Shown: piece by piece, positions 47,927 through 57,461 of the stretch
Numbering within the stretch: position 1 is the stretch's first letter
Layout of the letters: the number at the start of each line of letters is the position of its first letter
Assembly: GCF_019703855.1 (NCBI RefSeq)
Contig: NZ_AP024086.1
Span: 2,190,501-2,254,500 of the forward strand
Reading direction: 5' to 3'
Length of the DNA: 64,000 bases
DNA from: Desulfomarina profundi
GTDB taxonomy: Bacteria; Desulfobacterota; Desulfobulbia; Desulfobulbales; Desulfocapsaceae
Notes under the pieces: generated by a model
Told to the model about the DNA's origin: nothing
What the model saw: the letters and a program-made list of their open reading frames with translations, nothing else
Database searches by the model: none
Position numbers and translations under genes: made by a program

Positions 47927-49431
47927 ATGAAATTATGCGATACAGGTTATGAAAAAAAACCCGAAATAAAAAAAATCGGAATAGTTCTCTTTATGCTTCT
48001 GCTGACCACCTTGTCTGCGAGCTGCTCGGTGAAACACGATTTTCAACCGTCAGGTATGACAGCCCTCGTGCCGGAAAAATGGCATGCTCCCGGTAATACA
48101 TCGACGGACTTTGACACTACTCATCCACCAGACACACAGTGGTGGCAGCAGTTCCATGACGATCAGCTGACCAACCTGATAACCAGACTTACAACCTCAA
48201 ATCTTACACTGAAAAAAGCACGGGAACGAATAGTTGAACTGAGTGCCCGCCAGGGAGTCATCGGTGCCAAAGCCAGGTTAAACCTTGAAGCAGCCCTGGG
48301 CTACAGCCATCTCAAAACTGGTGACAGATTTATCTCCGCCCAGGGGGTCCCCCCCGGAAAAAGCATTGACCTGTATTCCGCTGGTGCTGTGGCCGGATGG
48401 GAACTTGATCTCTGGGGTCGAACTGCCAGACTCCTTGAGGCCGGAGAAGAAAATATCCGTGCTGGATATGCAGATTATCACTCCTTTATGGTGTCTCTTT
48501 CTGCGGAGCTGACCATGGCCTATATCGAAGCACGAACTCAGCAGGCACTGCTCAAAAAGATACGGAAAAAAATCCAACTGCAACAACAACTTCTTGCTCT
48601 TGCCAAAACCCGATTCCAAACAGGCAACAGCTCAAAGCTGGACATTATTCAAATCGAGCAACTCCTGGCCGGAACCCGTGCAAGCCTGTCTGCCCCACAA
48701 CAACAACTCATTACAAGCCAGCACCACTTGGGACTCCTCCTTGCCTCCTCAAGGGAAGTAATACTCAAGGCAGATCCCCCCCCGATCTGCCTGCTATGAT
48801 CGGAATCGGCTTGCCGATTGATCTCATAAAAAGAAGACCTGATATCCGCAGGGCACTGCACAACTACCAGGCTGCTGTCGCCAGAACGGATGCAGCCGAA
48901 GCGGAACAATTCCCGACACTGACACTCCTCGGAACTCTCACCCTGTCGAGTGACAGCCTTGATGGCGTGTTGAACAACAATGCGTTTTTCTACTCTCTTG
49001 GACCACAACTGCGTATTCCACTGCTTACGGGAAACCGAATTAAAAGTACCATTGCTGTCCGCGCTTCTAAAACGGAACAGGCCCGGCTTGAACTGGAACA
49101 GCAGATTCTCTCGGCACTATCAGAAGTTGAGAATGGTTGCGCCAGGGTAATTTACAGCAAAAAGAGAGTCGATGAACTTCTTCAGAAGCAGCAATACGTC
49201 AACAAAGACGTACTCCTGGCAGAAGAACTCTATCACTCCGGCCTTGGGAATAATTCCAGGGTTCTCAACAGGAAACTGCAACTTATTTCCCTTCAGGAAT
49301 CACTGCTTCAGGCAAGAAAACAGGCACTTTTTGATATTGTTTTTCTCTATCGAGCTCTCGGAGGAGGTTGGGAAAATGAGCTGCAGCTTCAACAGATTAA
49401 TCAATCGAATCAGAAAGGCGGAGAATCATGA
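47927..49431 (+). CDS. TolC/NodT-type outer-membrane efflux lipoprotein (frameshift)
   Basis: An outer-membrane channel of about 501 residues. The lipobox LSASCS (about 30-35) ends the signal peptide. The mature part has the NodT/OprM start WWQQFHDDQLTNLITRL and two OEP repeats: LYSAGAVAGWELDLWGR in the first, and RRPDIRRALHNYQAAVARTDAAEA then LGPQLRIPLLTG in the second. The frame breaks in a run of eight C near 48788; one extra C gives DPPPDLPAMIGIGLPIDLI and joins both halves. It overlaps the adaptor gene by four bases. It gives the ABC exporter a path across the outer membrane, a part not found in the E. coli ybhGFSR operon. Confidence 0.88.
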
Positions 49432-50431
49432 AGAAAGGATTTTTTTTAAAAATACTCGTCCTGCTCCTGATTGCAGGGGAGGATTTTACAGTTTTCAAAC
49501 ATACAACAGTGCCCGGCAGCCTGATGACTCCGGCCCGCTGAAAATATTTGGAACTATCGAGATCCGGGACGCAGCTCTTGCCTTTAACGAGCAGGAACGC
49601 ATTCAGGATATTATGGTCGAGGAGGGAGAACAGGTAATAAAAGGTCAGACCCTGGCCCGTCTTCAAACGGATCGCCTGGAGGCCGGACTTGCCGAACTCA
49701 AAGCTAAAACAGCAGCACAACTCCAACTGGTAACCAGGCTCAAAACAGGAAACCGTCCCGAAGAAATTGAGCAGGCCCGCGCCGAAGTCAAAGCAGCAGC
49801 GGCCAAAGTAAAAAATACCCGCCAGATCATTACCCGCCTGGAAAAAACATCAAAAAGTGGTGCCACCAGTATTCAGGATAAGGAAAATGCTCAATCAGAG
49901 CTCCAAATCCAGGAAGCACAGCTTGAGGTTCGAAAAAAATCGCTTGATCTCGCCCTTCAGGGTCCCAGGAAAGAAGATATTGCAGCAGCTGAGCAACAGT
50001 TAAAGGCCCTGCAAGCCAAAGTTTCGCTTTTCAATATTCGATTGCAGGATATGATTCTTACTGCTCCATCTCCTGGCATTATACAAAACCGAATCCTCGA
50101 GGTCGGAGAAATGGCCGGACCTGGAAAACCCGTTTTTATCCTGGCACTCAACGACCCTAAATGGGTGCGGGCCTATATTCCGGAACCGCAGCTCAACCTT
50201 ATCAATCTCGGCATGAAGGTCCGGGTTTTCAGTGACTCCTTCCCCGGTCGCCCCGTCGAAGGATGGGTTGGTTTTCTCTCACCCGTCGCCGAATTTACTC
50301 CAAGAACAGTACAGACAGAAGATCTGCGCACGAAACTGGTGTATGAGGTCAGAATCTTCGTTAAAGACAGGGAAAACCGACTGCGACTCGGTATGCCGGT
50401 GACCGTTGTTATCAGCAAAAAGACAGACTGA
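49428..50431 (+). CDS. ybhG: HlyD/YbhG-type periplasmic adaptor (frameshift)
   Basis: A membrane-fusion protein of about 334 residues. It starts MKKGFFLKILVLLLIAG, an N-terminal anchor. One G is missing from GGGG near 49480; with it the chain continues GGGFYSFQTYNSARQPDDSG. The lipoyl/barrel part has GTIEIRDAALAFNEQERIQDIMVEEGEQVIKGQTLARLQT, read in parts. A long coiled-coil hairpin follows (AELKAKTAAQLQ to LQAKVSLFNIRLQD). The second barrel half has LTAPSPGIIQNRILEVGEMAGPG, and the end has LRLGMPVTVVISKK. It links the ABC transporter to the outer-membrane channel encoded just upstream. Confidence 0.88.
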
Positions 50432-50452
50432 AAAGAAGTCACAGGTTTTTTT

Positions 50453-52228
50453 ATGCAGAAAATAACGACTGAAATTTCCCCGGAAAACAAGCCTGTCCTG
50501 TTCGCCGAAGAAATCTCAAAAACCTTCGTGGGGAAGAAAAAAGTTACAACCGAGGCACTACAGAACATTTCCCTGCACTGCATGAAAGGCAGGGTCACCG
50601 GACTGGTGGGAGCGGACGGCGCCGGAAAGACGACTCTTCTCAGAATTGCAGCCGGCCTGCTGATACCGTCGTCGGGAGAGATGAAAATCTTCGGTCGTGA
50701 CAGCATGAAGGACAGTCTTGAAATCCAAAGTCGTATAGGCTACATGCCGCAGAAATTTGGACTCTACCAGGATCTGACTGTACAGGAAAATTTGAATCTT
50801 TACGCCGATCTACAGGGTGTTCCAGGACCAGAACGCCCAGGGCGTTACAAGCGACTTCTGGCAATGACTGATCTGACGGACTATACCAAACGACGGGCGG
50901 GCGATCTTTCCGGTGGAATGAAGCAGAAGCTTGGACTTGCCTGCGCCCTGATCAAATCCCCCGAGCTGCTTCTTCTGGATGAACCGACCGTTGGTGTTGA
51001 CCCCATATCCCGCAGGGAATTGTGGAAAATTATCTATGAACTGGTGGAAAAAAATTCCATTTCTGTACTCGTCTCTACCGCCTATCTCGATGAAGCAGAA
51101 CAATGTGACCATATCATTGTCCTCCACCAGGGAAAACTTCTGGCAGAGGGAACCCCCGATCTTTTCATCAATACCATGAAAGGAAGGGTTTTTATCGTAA
51201 TTCCTACTGAGACGACAACACTTCGAAACAGCTTTACCGGACTTGCAGATAACCCGGGAATTCTTGATGCCACAATCCGTTCGGGTCATATCAGAATAGT
51301 AATGGAAAAGAAAAAGGATTTAGCCCCCACTGCTGTTTCTCCCGAAATATATGGAGAAAAACGTTCCACTGAACCGACCTTCGAAGATGCCTTTATGGCC
51401 CTTATTCCTCGATCACCTACCTCATTTCAGAGTGAAAAGAGGCAGAAAAACTCAAAAACAACACATTACAGTGAGCGACATCCAGTTTTTGTAGAAAATC
51501 TCTGTAAACTTTTTGGCACTTTTAAGGCTGTAAAAAACTTAAGTTTTTCTGTTGAAAGAGGGGAAATTTTTGGTTTACTGGGCCCTAATGGCGCCGGGAA
51601 AAGCACCACTTTTCGTATGCTTTGCGGGCTCCTTCCCGCAAGCTCCGGCACGATCCTCGTTGCAGGGCATAATTTAAGAAAATCAAGGGCAAAAGCCAGG
51701 ATTCATCTCGGCTACATGGCCCAACAGTTTTCCATGTACGGTCAACTGAGTTCGCACGAAAATCTGCTTTTTTTCGGAAAAGCATACGGTCTTTCAGGTC
51801 GACACCTGAAAAAACGCATAGACTGGGCTTTTCATGAATTTGAACTCGACCAGTGGCGGGACAGACCTGCCTTTTCACTTCCCGGTGGCTATAAACAACG
51901 ACTGGCAATGGCAGCAGCCCTTCTACACGAGCCTGAAATTCTGTTTCTCGACGAACCCACATCAGGAGTAGATCCTTTTGCCCGTCGAGAATTCTGGTTA
52001 CGAATCAACGGCTTTGCAGAACAGGGTGTTACCGTCGTTGTAACCACCCATTTTATGGAAGAAGCCGAGTATTGCGACCGTATGCTTATCATGAGTGAAG
52101 GAAAAACTCTGGCCGTAGGCAGCCCCGCCGACATCAGAAACCTGGCAAAATCTCCTCAAAACAACCAACCAACCATGGATGATGCCTTTATAGAACTGGC
52201 CGAAAGAGCCCGGGAGAACAGGGTATGA
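50453..52228 (+). CDS. ybhF: ABC exporter ATPase with two fused nucleotide-binding domains (YbhF-like)
   Basis: A 591-residue protein containing two ABC ATPase domains in tandem, as in E. coli YbhF. Domain 1 has Walker A GADGAGKTTL, signature LSGGMKQKL and Walker B LLLLDEPTVGVDP. Domain 2 has GPNGAGKSTT, an altered signature LPGGYKQRL and Walker B ILFLDEPTSGVDP, followed by a switch His (TTHFM). In domain 1 the position of the switch His carries Tyr (STAYLDEAE). The linker contains a DAFMALIPRS helix repeated as DAFIELAERA at the end. The stop overlaps the first permease start by four bases. Confidence 0.93.
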   Translation: MQKITTEISPENKPVLFAEEISKTFVGKKKVTTEALQNISLHCMKGRVTGLVGADGAGKTTLLRIAAGLLIPSSGEMKIFGRDSMKDSLEIQSRIGYMPQKFGLYQDLTVQENLNLYADLQGVPGPERPGRYKRLLAMTDLTDYTKRRAGDLSGGMKQKLGLACALIKSPELLLLDEPTVGVDPISRRELWKIIYELVEKNSISVLVSTAYLDEAEQCDHIIVLHQGKLLAEGTPDLFINTMKGRVFIVIPTETTTLRNSFTGLADNPGILDATIRSGHIRIVMEKKKDLAPTAVSPEIYGEKRSTEPTFEDAFMALIPRSPTSFQSEKRQKNSKTTHYSERHPVFVENLCKLFGTFKAVKNLSFSVERGEIFGLLGPNGAGKSTTFRMLCGLLPASSGTILVAGHNLRKSRAKARIHLGYMAQQFSMYGQLSSHENLLFFGKAYGLSGRHLKKRIDWAFHEFELDQWRDRPAFSLPGGYKQRLAMAAALLHEPEILFLDEPTSGVDPFARREFWLRINGFAEQGVTVVVTTHFMEEAEYCDRMLIMSEGKTLAVGSPADIRNLAKSPQNNQPTMDDAFIELAERARENRV

Positions 52229-53347
52229 AATTGTCCCTACTACGGCTGCGCGGCATCCTGATAAAAGAAATTCTCCAGATTATCAGGGACCCCAGCAGTA
52301 TTGCCCTGGCCCTGGTCATGCCTCTCGTCCTGCTTTTCCTGTTCGGATACGGAGTCAACCTGGATGCAGAACACATCCCCGTCGCGTTCCTTTCCAAGGA
52401 CCGGGGAAACATCAGCAGGGACCTTATGGCACGCTTTTCCCTTTCTCCCCACTTTCAACTGCATTCCGTTGAATCTTCAGGGGTTGCGGAAAAACTTCTC
52501 ATGGAGAAAAAAGTGGATGCTATTATCATTTTGCAGGATAATTTTGTTTCCCACTTATTGAGCACAGGCACAGCTCCGGTTCAATTGATAGTTAACGGTG
52601 TTGATGCCAATCGTGCCCGTCTCATTGAAGGGTATGTGAAGAGCCTGATGGCAGGCTGGGCACAGATGCGGTCATACAGCGAACAGATCCAGACTATCCC
52701 GCCGATTTCAGTAACCTTTCGAATCTGGTTTAATGAGGGTGCTGAAAGCAGAAATTTTCTTATCCCGGCCTGATTACCCTTATCATGACTCTGATAGGCA
52801 TTCTACTGACAGCTCTCGTCATTGCGAGGGAATGGGAAAGAGGTACCATGGAGGCAATGCTGGTTACCCCCCTGCGGCGTGGAGAATTTCTTCTGGGGAA
52901 AATTCTGCCGTATTATCTTCTGGGAATGTTTGGTGTCATCTTATCCGTCGGTGTTGCCGTAACACTTTTTCATGTTCCGTTTCGAGGTTCTATCCCGCGC
53001 TACTGGTATTGAGTTCGCTCTTTATGCTGGCCTCCCTTGGATTTGGTCTGTTACTGTCGGCTGCCATTCGTATCCAGTTTGTTGCGGCCCAGATATCTAT
53101 CGTGGCCGGATTCCTGCCGGCATTTTTTCTCTCCGGACTGCTTTTTGATCTTGGAAGTGCCCCGACTGTCATCCGGCTGGTCAGTTACCTTGTGCCCGCC
53201 CGTTACTTCGTCACTATCAGCCATACCCTGTTTATGGCAGGAGATATCAAGTCGGTCCTCGTACCCAACGGACTTGTTCTGGCCGCCATGGCAGTCGTTT
53301 TTCTTTCTCTTTCCTATCGAAAAATCCCCAAAAGGCTGGAGAGATAA
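52225..53347 (+). CDS. ybhS: ABC-2 type permease (YbhS-like), two frameshifts
   Basis: An inner-membrane subunit of about 374 residues. It begins with the amphipathic LRGILIKEILQIIRDPSSIALALVMP and TM1, then a large periplasmic domain (IPVAFLSKDRGNISRDLMARF to VTFRIWFNEGAESRNFLIPG). A five-helix core follows (LIGILLTALVIAREWERGTMEAMLVTPLRRGEFLLGKILPYY, read in parts). The frame breaks near 52769 and again near 52994, each time at a short run of C. One extra base at each gives FLIPGLITLIMTL and GSIPALLVLSSLFM. The repaired length equals that of its partner YbhR. Both breaks are missing bases. Confidence 0.85.
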
Positions 53348-54468
53348 TGAACAGTTTTCACAGAATTCTAGCCCTGATAATAAAGGAGTTTTCCACAATC
53401 CTGAAAGACCCGAAGAGCCGTTTTGTCATTATTGGCCCACCCCTGATTCAATTTTTTCTCTTTGGTTACGCGGCAACATATGATCTGAAAAATGTACCCT
53501 ACGCCGTCTTTGATGAGTCCCGCTCGACTCTCTCCCGACAGTTACTGACCAAAGTTGAAAGCTCCGGGATATTTCGCTTAACCGATTACCTGGGTAACCA
53601 AGAGCAGATGACCGGAAGCATTAACAGTGAAAAGGCCAGGCTTGCCATCCATATCGGCTCCGGATTTGAAAAAAATATACGATCAGCACGACCCGTTCAG
53701 GTGCAGGTCATCGCCGATGGTCGAAATCCCAATGTAGCCCTGATCGCCCTTGGCTATTTCAATACCATTATCGAGCAGTTCAACCGGGAGCTTGTTCTTC
53801 AGGGGATCGTGAGACAGAACAGCCCTGCCATCCGCCTGGTGGAACGTTCCTGGTTCAACAGCAACCTGCGCAGCAGATGGTTTATCGTCTCGTCTCTTGG
53901 CGGTATTATCAGCATGGTGGTGGTGATGATTCTAACAAGCCTTTCTGTTGCCCGGGAGCGGGAATTCGGAACCTTTGACCAGCTTCTGGTAGCCCCGTTT
54001 TCACCTGGAGAAATCCTGCTCGGCAAATCGGTGCCGCCAATCGTTTTCGGTCTTTTCAATGCCCTGCTTTTTGCTGTGGGTGCGGTTTACTGGTTTTCTA
54101 TTCCGTTTCGGGGCACAATAAGTGCTCTTGTTACCATCCTGCTCTGTTTTATTGTAACAATCGTCGGCGTTGGCTTGCTTGTTTCCTCCCTTTCCACAAC
54201 CATGCAGCAGGGGCTCCTCGGTTCCTTTCTTTTTATCATGCCTGCGGTAACCCTGTCCGGATTCGCCACCCCCGTCGAAAACATGCCGCTCTGGCTGCAA
54301 CGGGCCGATATGCTCAATCCGGCCCGCTATATTATCGCTGCCCTGAGAAATATTTTCCTCGAAGGAGCAGACCTCTCCATGATCTGGCCTTTTCTCTGGC
54401 CTCTCATGATAATTGCCGCAGTGACCCTGCCCCTGGCAGCCCTGTTATTTCGATACCGCTCAGGATAG
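53347..54468 (+). CDS. ybhR: ABC-2 type permease (YbhR-like)
   Basis: An intact 373-residue permease, homologous in layout to the preceding gene. The N-terminal RILALIIKEFSTILKDPKSRFVIIGPPLIQFFLFGYAAT includes TM1. A periplasmic domain follows (RPVQVQVIADGRNPNVALIALGYFNTII). Then come ISMVVVMILTSLSVAREREFGTFDQLLVAPFSP, the coupling region, and further helices ending FLEGADLSMIWPFLWPLM. Its ATG shares a base with the previous stop (TAATG). With YbhS it forms the membrane pore of the exporter. It ends the operon. Confidence 0.93.
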   Translation: MNSFHRILALIIKEFSTILKDPKSRFVIIGPPLIQFFLFGYAATYDLKNVPYAVFDESRSTLSRQLLTKVESSGIFRLTDYLGNQEQMTGSINSEKARLAIHIGSGFEKNIRSARPVQVQVIADGRNPNVALIALGYFNTIIEQFNRELVLQGIVRQNSPAIRLVERSWFNSNLRSRWFIVSSLGGIISMVVVMILTSLSVAREREFGTFDQLLVAPFSPGEILLGKSVPPIVFGLFNALLFAVGAVYWFSIPFRGTISALVTILLCFIVTIVGVGLLVSSLSTTMQQGLLGSFLFIMPAVTLSGFATPVENMPLWLQRADMLNPARYIIAALRNIFLEGADLSMIWPFLWPLMIIAAVTLPLAALLFRYRSG

Positions 54469-54709
54469 TTCCCAAGAGTACAGCAACCTGGCCTACACCT
54501 TAACAATGCTGTTTTCTATCCGTTTTTAAAAAAGAATAGTCTGATCATGCTATGAAATAGTGGACACTCAGTTAAGCCATTGTTAAAAATATGGCCGGAG
54601 GAAAAATTGATATCAACATTCTTTTTCCATCAAAAAGCTTTCTCCCTGTAGGAACAAGACTGCTCCTTGATTTTCTGCAGGAAAACATTCGCCTTCGCTT
54701 GGAGTAAAC

Positions 54710-55414
54710 ATGACATTATGTAATGGTCCCATACTCATTGTTGAAGATGACCCTAATACCTCGACACTGATTGCCACCTATCTGCTCAGAGAAGGCTTCT
54801 CGATTCTGGCAGCTTTTGATGGTGAACAGGCCCTGGAAAAGGCCAGAGAGCATCAGCCGGGATTTGTCATACTGGATATCATGCTACCAAAAATCGATGG
54901 CTGGGAAATCTGCCGGCAGTTGAGAGAAGTCTCTGATGTGCCGATTCTTATCCTCTCTGCCAGGGAAGAAGAGATGGACCGGGTTTTCGGCCTTTCAATT
55001 GGCGCGGATGATTATGTTGTCAAACCTTTCAGCCCGAGAGAACTCGTTGAAAGAGTAAAGGCAATACTCAGACGTACCAACACCGGCATTTCAGAGAAAA
55101 AAAGGCGATTATCCCATGGTGGATTGGTGGTTGATCCCGAGAGATACACGGTTACCCTGGATAATATTCCTGTTAAACTGACTACCTCTGAATATAAGCT
55201 TCTCCATACCTTTATGTCCTCTCCCGGCAGAGTTTTTTCAAGAAATGAGCTCCTTGCCAGATTTTACGAACACGGTGAAACAGTCATGGAGCGGGTCATT
55301 GATGTGCATATAGGTAATCTCAGGCAGAAAATCGAGGAAAACCCCTCAAAGCCACATTACATCCTGACCGTGCGTGGGTTTGGTTATCGTTTTGCTGATG
55401 GGGAGAATGACTGA
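54710..55414 (+). CDS. OmpR family response regulator (BaeR-like)
   Basis: A 234-residue two-component regulator. The receiver domain has acidic DDPN near the start, the phosphorylated Asp in FVILDIMLPKIDGWEICRQL, the switch Ser in ILSAREEE and the Lys in VVKPFSP. The C-terminal winged helix contains LTTSEYKLLHTFMSSPGRVFSR and VIDVHIGNLRQKIEENP, ending GFGYRF. TTGGAG precedes the ATG. The adjacent kinase overlaps its stop by one base (TGATG). It lies 240 bases behind the efflux operon on the same strand, so control of envelope stress or efflux is plausible but unproven. Confidence 0.94.
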   Translation: MTLCNGPILIVEDDPNTSTLIATYLLREGFSILAAFDGEQALEKAREHQPGFVILDIMLPKIDGWEICRQLREVSDVPILILSAREEEMDRVFGLSIGADDYVVKPFSPRELVERVKAILRRTNTGISEKKRRLSHGGLVVDPERYTVTLDNIPVKLTTSEYKLLHTFMSSPGRVFSRNELLARFYEHGETVMERVIDVHIGNLRQKIEENPSKPHYILTVRGFGYRFADGEND

Positions 55415-56481
55415 TGAAAAACCGCCTTCTCTGGAAACTGCTGCTGACAAATGCCTTCCCGGTTATTGGCGTTATTTTTCTAATAGTCTGGCTGGCCATT
55501 GATAAACTGGCCGCCAGATACTTCATGGCCCTGATGAAAACCTACAATATTCCCACTGAAGAAACCCACAGGATGTTTCTCACATCAATTCACCAGTATC
55601 TCTGGTGGGCGGGGGCGGTGGCCCTGGGGCTGGCCGTTATCCTCAGTTACCTGTTGACACGAAAAGTATTAAAACCCCTTTCTGAAATGACGGATATCAC
55701 AAGGGAAATTGCAGCCGGAAATTATTCCCTGCGAACAGACATCATAACAGGAGACGAGGTGGGTGAGCTTGGCGCAGCTTTTAACAAGATGGCCGACAGC
55801 CTGGAAAGAATTGAACAACTGCGAAAGAAAATGGTTGCAGACGTGGCCCACGAACTCCGCACTCCGTTGACGAATCTACGGGGATACCTCGAAGCTTTAA
55901 ACGATAAAATAGTACCACCGACACCTGAACTGTTCCAGATGCTCCAGCAGGAAAATCTCCGACTGGTTCACCTGGTTGACAATCTGCAGCAGTTATCGCG
56001 GGCAGATGCAGCAAAAGTTCATCTCAATCTTGAAAATGTCACACTTTCTGAACTCATTTTGCAGGTTATGCATCTTTTCTCACTTCATTTTCAGAAAAAA
56101 AATATTGCAGTGAAGACACGGTTCGCCGGACACGAGGCAACGATCAATGCAGACAGGGACAAGCTGCTCCAGGCAATCAGAAATCTTGTTGAAAATTGCT
56201 GGAAATACACCCCTGATGGCGGCGAGGTGGTTATTTCCACATTTACAGTACCCACAGGATTGAAGGCGAATTTTCAAAACAGTGGTCCTGAAATATCCGA
56301 AAAAGATCTCCCCTTTATTTTTGAGAGATTTTTCCGTGTGGACAAATCCCGTTCCAGAGATGGTGGTGGCGCGGGAATTGGCCTTGCCATCACCAAAGAA
56401 CTTATTAAAGCCCACGGTGGTGATATCGGTGCAGCAAGCACTGGAGGAAAAACAGACATCTGGTTCTTCCTGCCCCGCTGA
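55414..56481 (+). CDS. Sensor histidine kinase (BaeS-like)
   Basis: A 355-residue membrane kinase. TM1 is at about 8-30 and TM2 at about 58-80. The periplasmic loop between them is very short (about 28 residues), suggesting it senses the membrane rather than a soluble ligand. HAMP follows (RKVLKPLSEMTDITREIAAGNYSLR), then the HisKA box with the phospho-His in VAHELRTPLTNLRGYLEAL. The ATP-binding domain has RNLVENCWKYTPDGGE, LPFIFERFFRVDKSRSR and GGGAGIGLAITKELIKAHGG. It is co-transcribed with the preceding response regulator. Confidence 0.94.
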   Translation: MKNRLLWKLLLTNAFPVIGVIFLIVWLAIDKLAARYFMALMKTYNIPTEETHRMFLTSIHQYLWWAGAVALGLAVILSYLLTRKVLKPLSEMTDITREIAAGNYSLRTDIITGDEVGELGAAFNKMADSLERIEQLRKKMVADVAHELRTPLTNLRGYLEALNDKIVPPTPELFQMLQQENLRLVHLVDNLQQLSRADAAKVHLNLENVTLSELILQVMHLFSLHFQKKNIAVKTRFAGHEATINADRDKLLQAIRNLVENCWKYTPDGGEVVISTFTVPTGLKANFQNSGPEISEKDLPFIFERFFRVDKSRSRDGGGAGIGLAITKELIKAHGGDIGAASTGGKTDIWFFLPR

Positions 56482-56605
56482 TTTCAGCTTTCTCTTCATT
56501 AAACAATCCAGATCCATTATTTTACCTGTTTTTCCTCTTTTATACTTATATTTTAAACTGATGCCCGGCTTGAGAAAAACACGCCCATTAAACAAAGGAT
56601 CAATT

Positions 56606-57075
56606 ATGAAACATTGTCTAATATTGCTTCTTACAATACTGTCTCTTGCTTCTTTTACACCGGCAGCAGAAAAAAACAGTCAGTTAAATATAGACAGCAG
56701 CGGACTGGCCATCCAGGGATATGACCCGGTCAGCTATTTTTCAAACGAACCGCAGCCCGGCAGAAGCGAATTTGAAACAGTTCTCAACGGTACACGCTAT
56801 AGGTTCATAAACCGGCAAAACAAGGATCTTTTTGAAAAACGTCCGGAAAACTATCTTCCGGCGTATGGGGGATGGTGTGCCTGGGCAATGCTGGACGGGA
56901 ACAAGGTCAGTATCGATCCGAAAACATATATAATACTAAATGGAACTAACTATCTTTTTTACAACGGGTTCTGGGGAACACTCTGAAAAAATGGAATTCG
57001 CTGGCCCGGGAAAAGGGTGAAAGGTCCCTTATAAAAAAAGCTGATTCGAGCTGGAAAGAGCTCATGTCACAATAG
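56606..57075 (+). CDS. Secreted YHS-domain protein (frameshift)
   Basis: A small exported protein of about 156 residues. A signal peptide (about 1-21) is followed by a YHS-type domain: AIQGYDPVSYFSNEPQPG, then TRYRFINRQNKDLFEKRPENYLPAYGGWCAWAM and TYIILNGTNYLFYN. As written it stops at 56986 after GFWGTL. One extra base in the GGGG near 56969 extends it through NTLKKWNSLAREKGE and KKADSSWKELMSQ, a C terminus typical of this group. AAAGGAT precedes the ATG. YHS domains are thought to bind metal. The role here is unknown, and it may be co-transcribed with the BaeSR-like pair. Confidence 0.8.
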
Positions 57076-57105
57076 AACTCCTGATTACCTGTGGAACTCA
57101 GCCAG

Positions 57106-57155
57106 ATTGGAGATGTGCCTGCTTTTCAGGCTTGTCTGCGGTCAGAAATCACTGA
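57106..57155. repeat. Dispersed 50-bp repeat family D, copy 1
   Basis: Starting ATTGGAGATGTGCC and ending GGTCAGAAATCACTGA, it contains the small hairpin GCCTG-CTTTT-CAGGC. It recurs at 62522-62571 with about three mismatches. A weaker relative (CTCAGCCA, then ATGTGCCAGC) lies near 42874. It falls in the 386-base gap between the YHS gene and the binding lipoprotein; no gene was seen in the rest of that gap. Confidence 0.6.
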
Positions 57156-57461
57156 TTTCAGTTACTCAATCACCCGGCTGTAGTTGAACCGTATAACAAG
57201 CCTCTATAAATACAATCATAGAACTACATGGTGAACGGCCGTAAGAGATGTTGATTCGGGAAAAGTGTGCTGATCGGTAACTGCAAGATTCCTTGTGCCA
57301 TCGACTCGGACATCAGACTGCTCGACAAGAACGATTTTTTCTTGATATAGGGTACTTGCTTCATATATACTTTAACAAATGGCGAACTTTCCGTCTGATT
57401 TTAACTGCGTTTTTTACAGCCTGCCTTATCCCAACCTTTACCCCTTACTTTTTAATTCCCC

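Noticed and set aside
14675-57075. Programmed ribosomal frameshifting as the cause of the many frame breaks
   Set aside because: The sites differ in sequence, lack slippery heptamers with pseudoknots, and affect unrelated housekeeping genes; a missing base in G/C runs explains them more simply.
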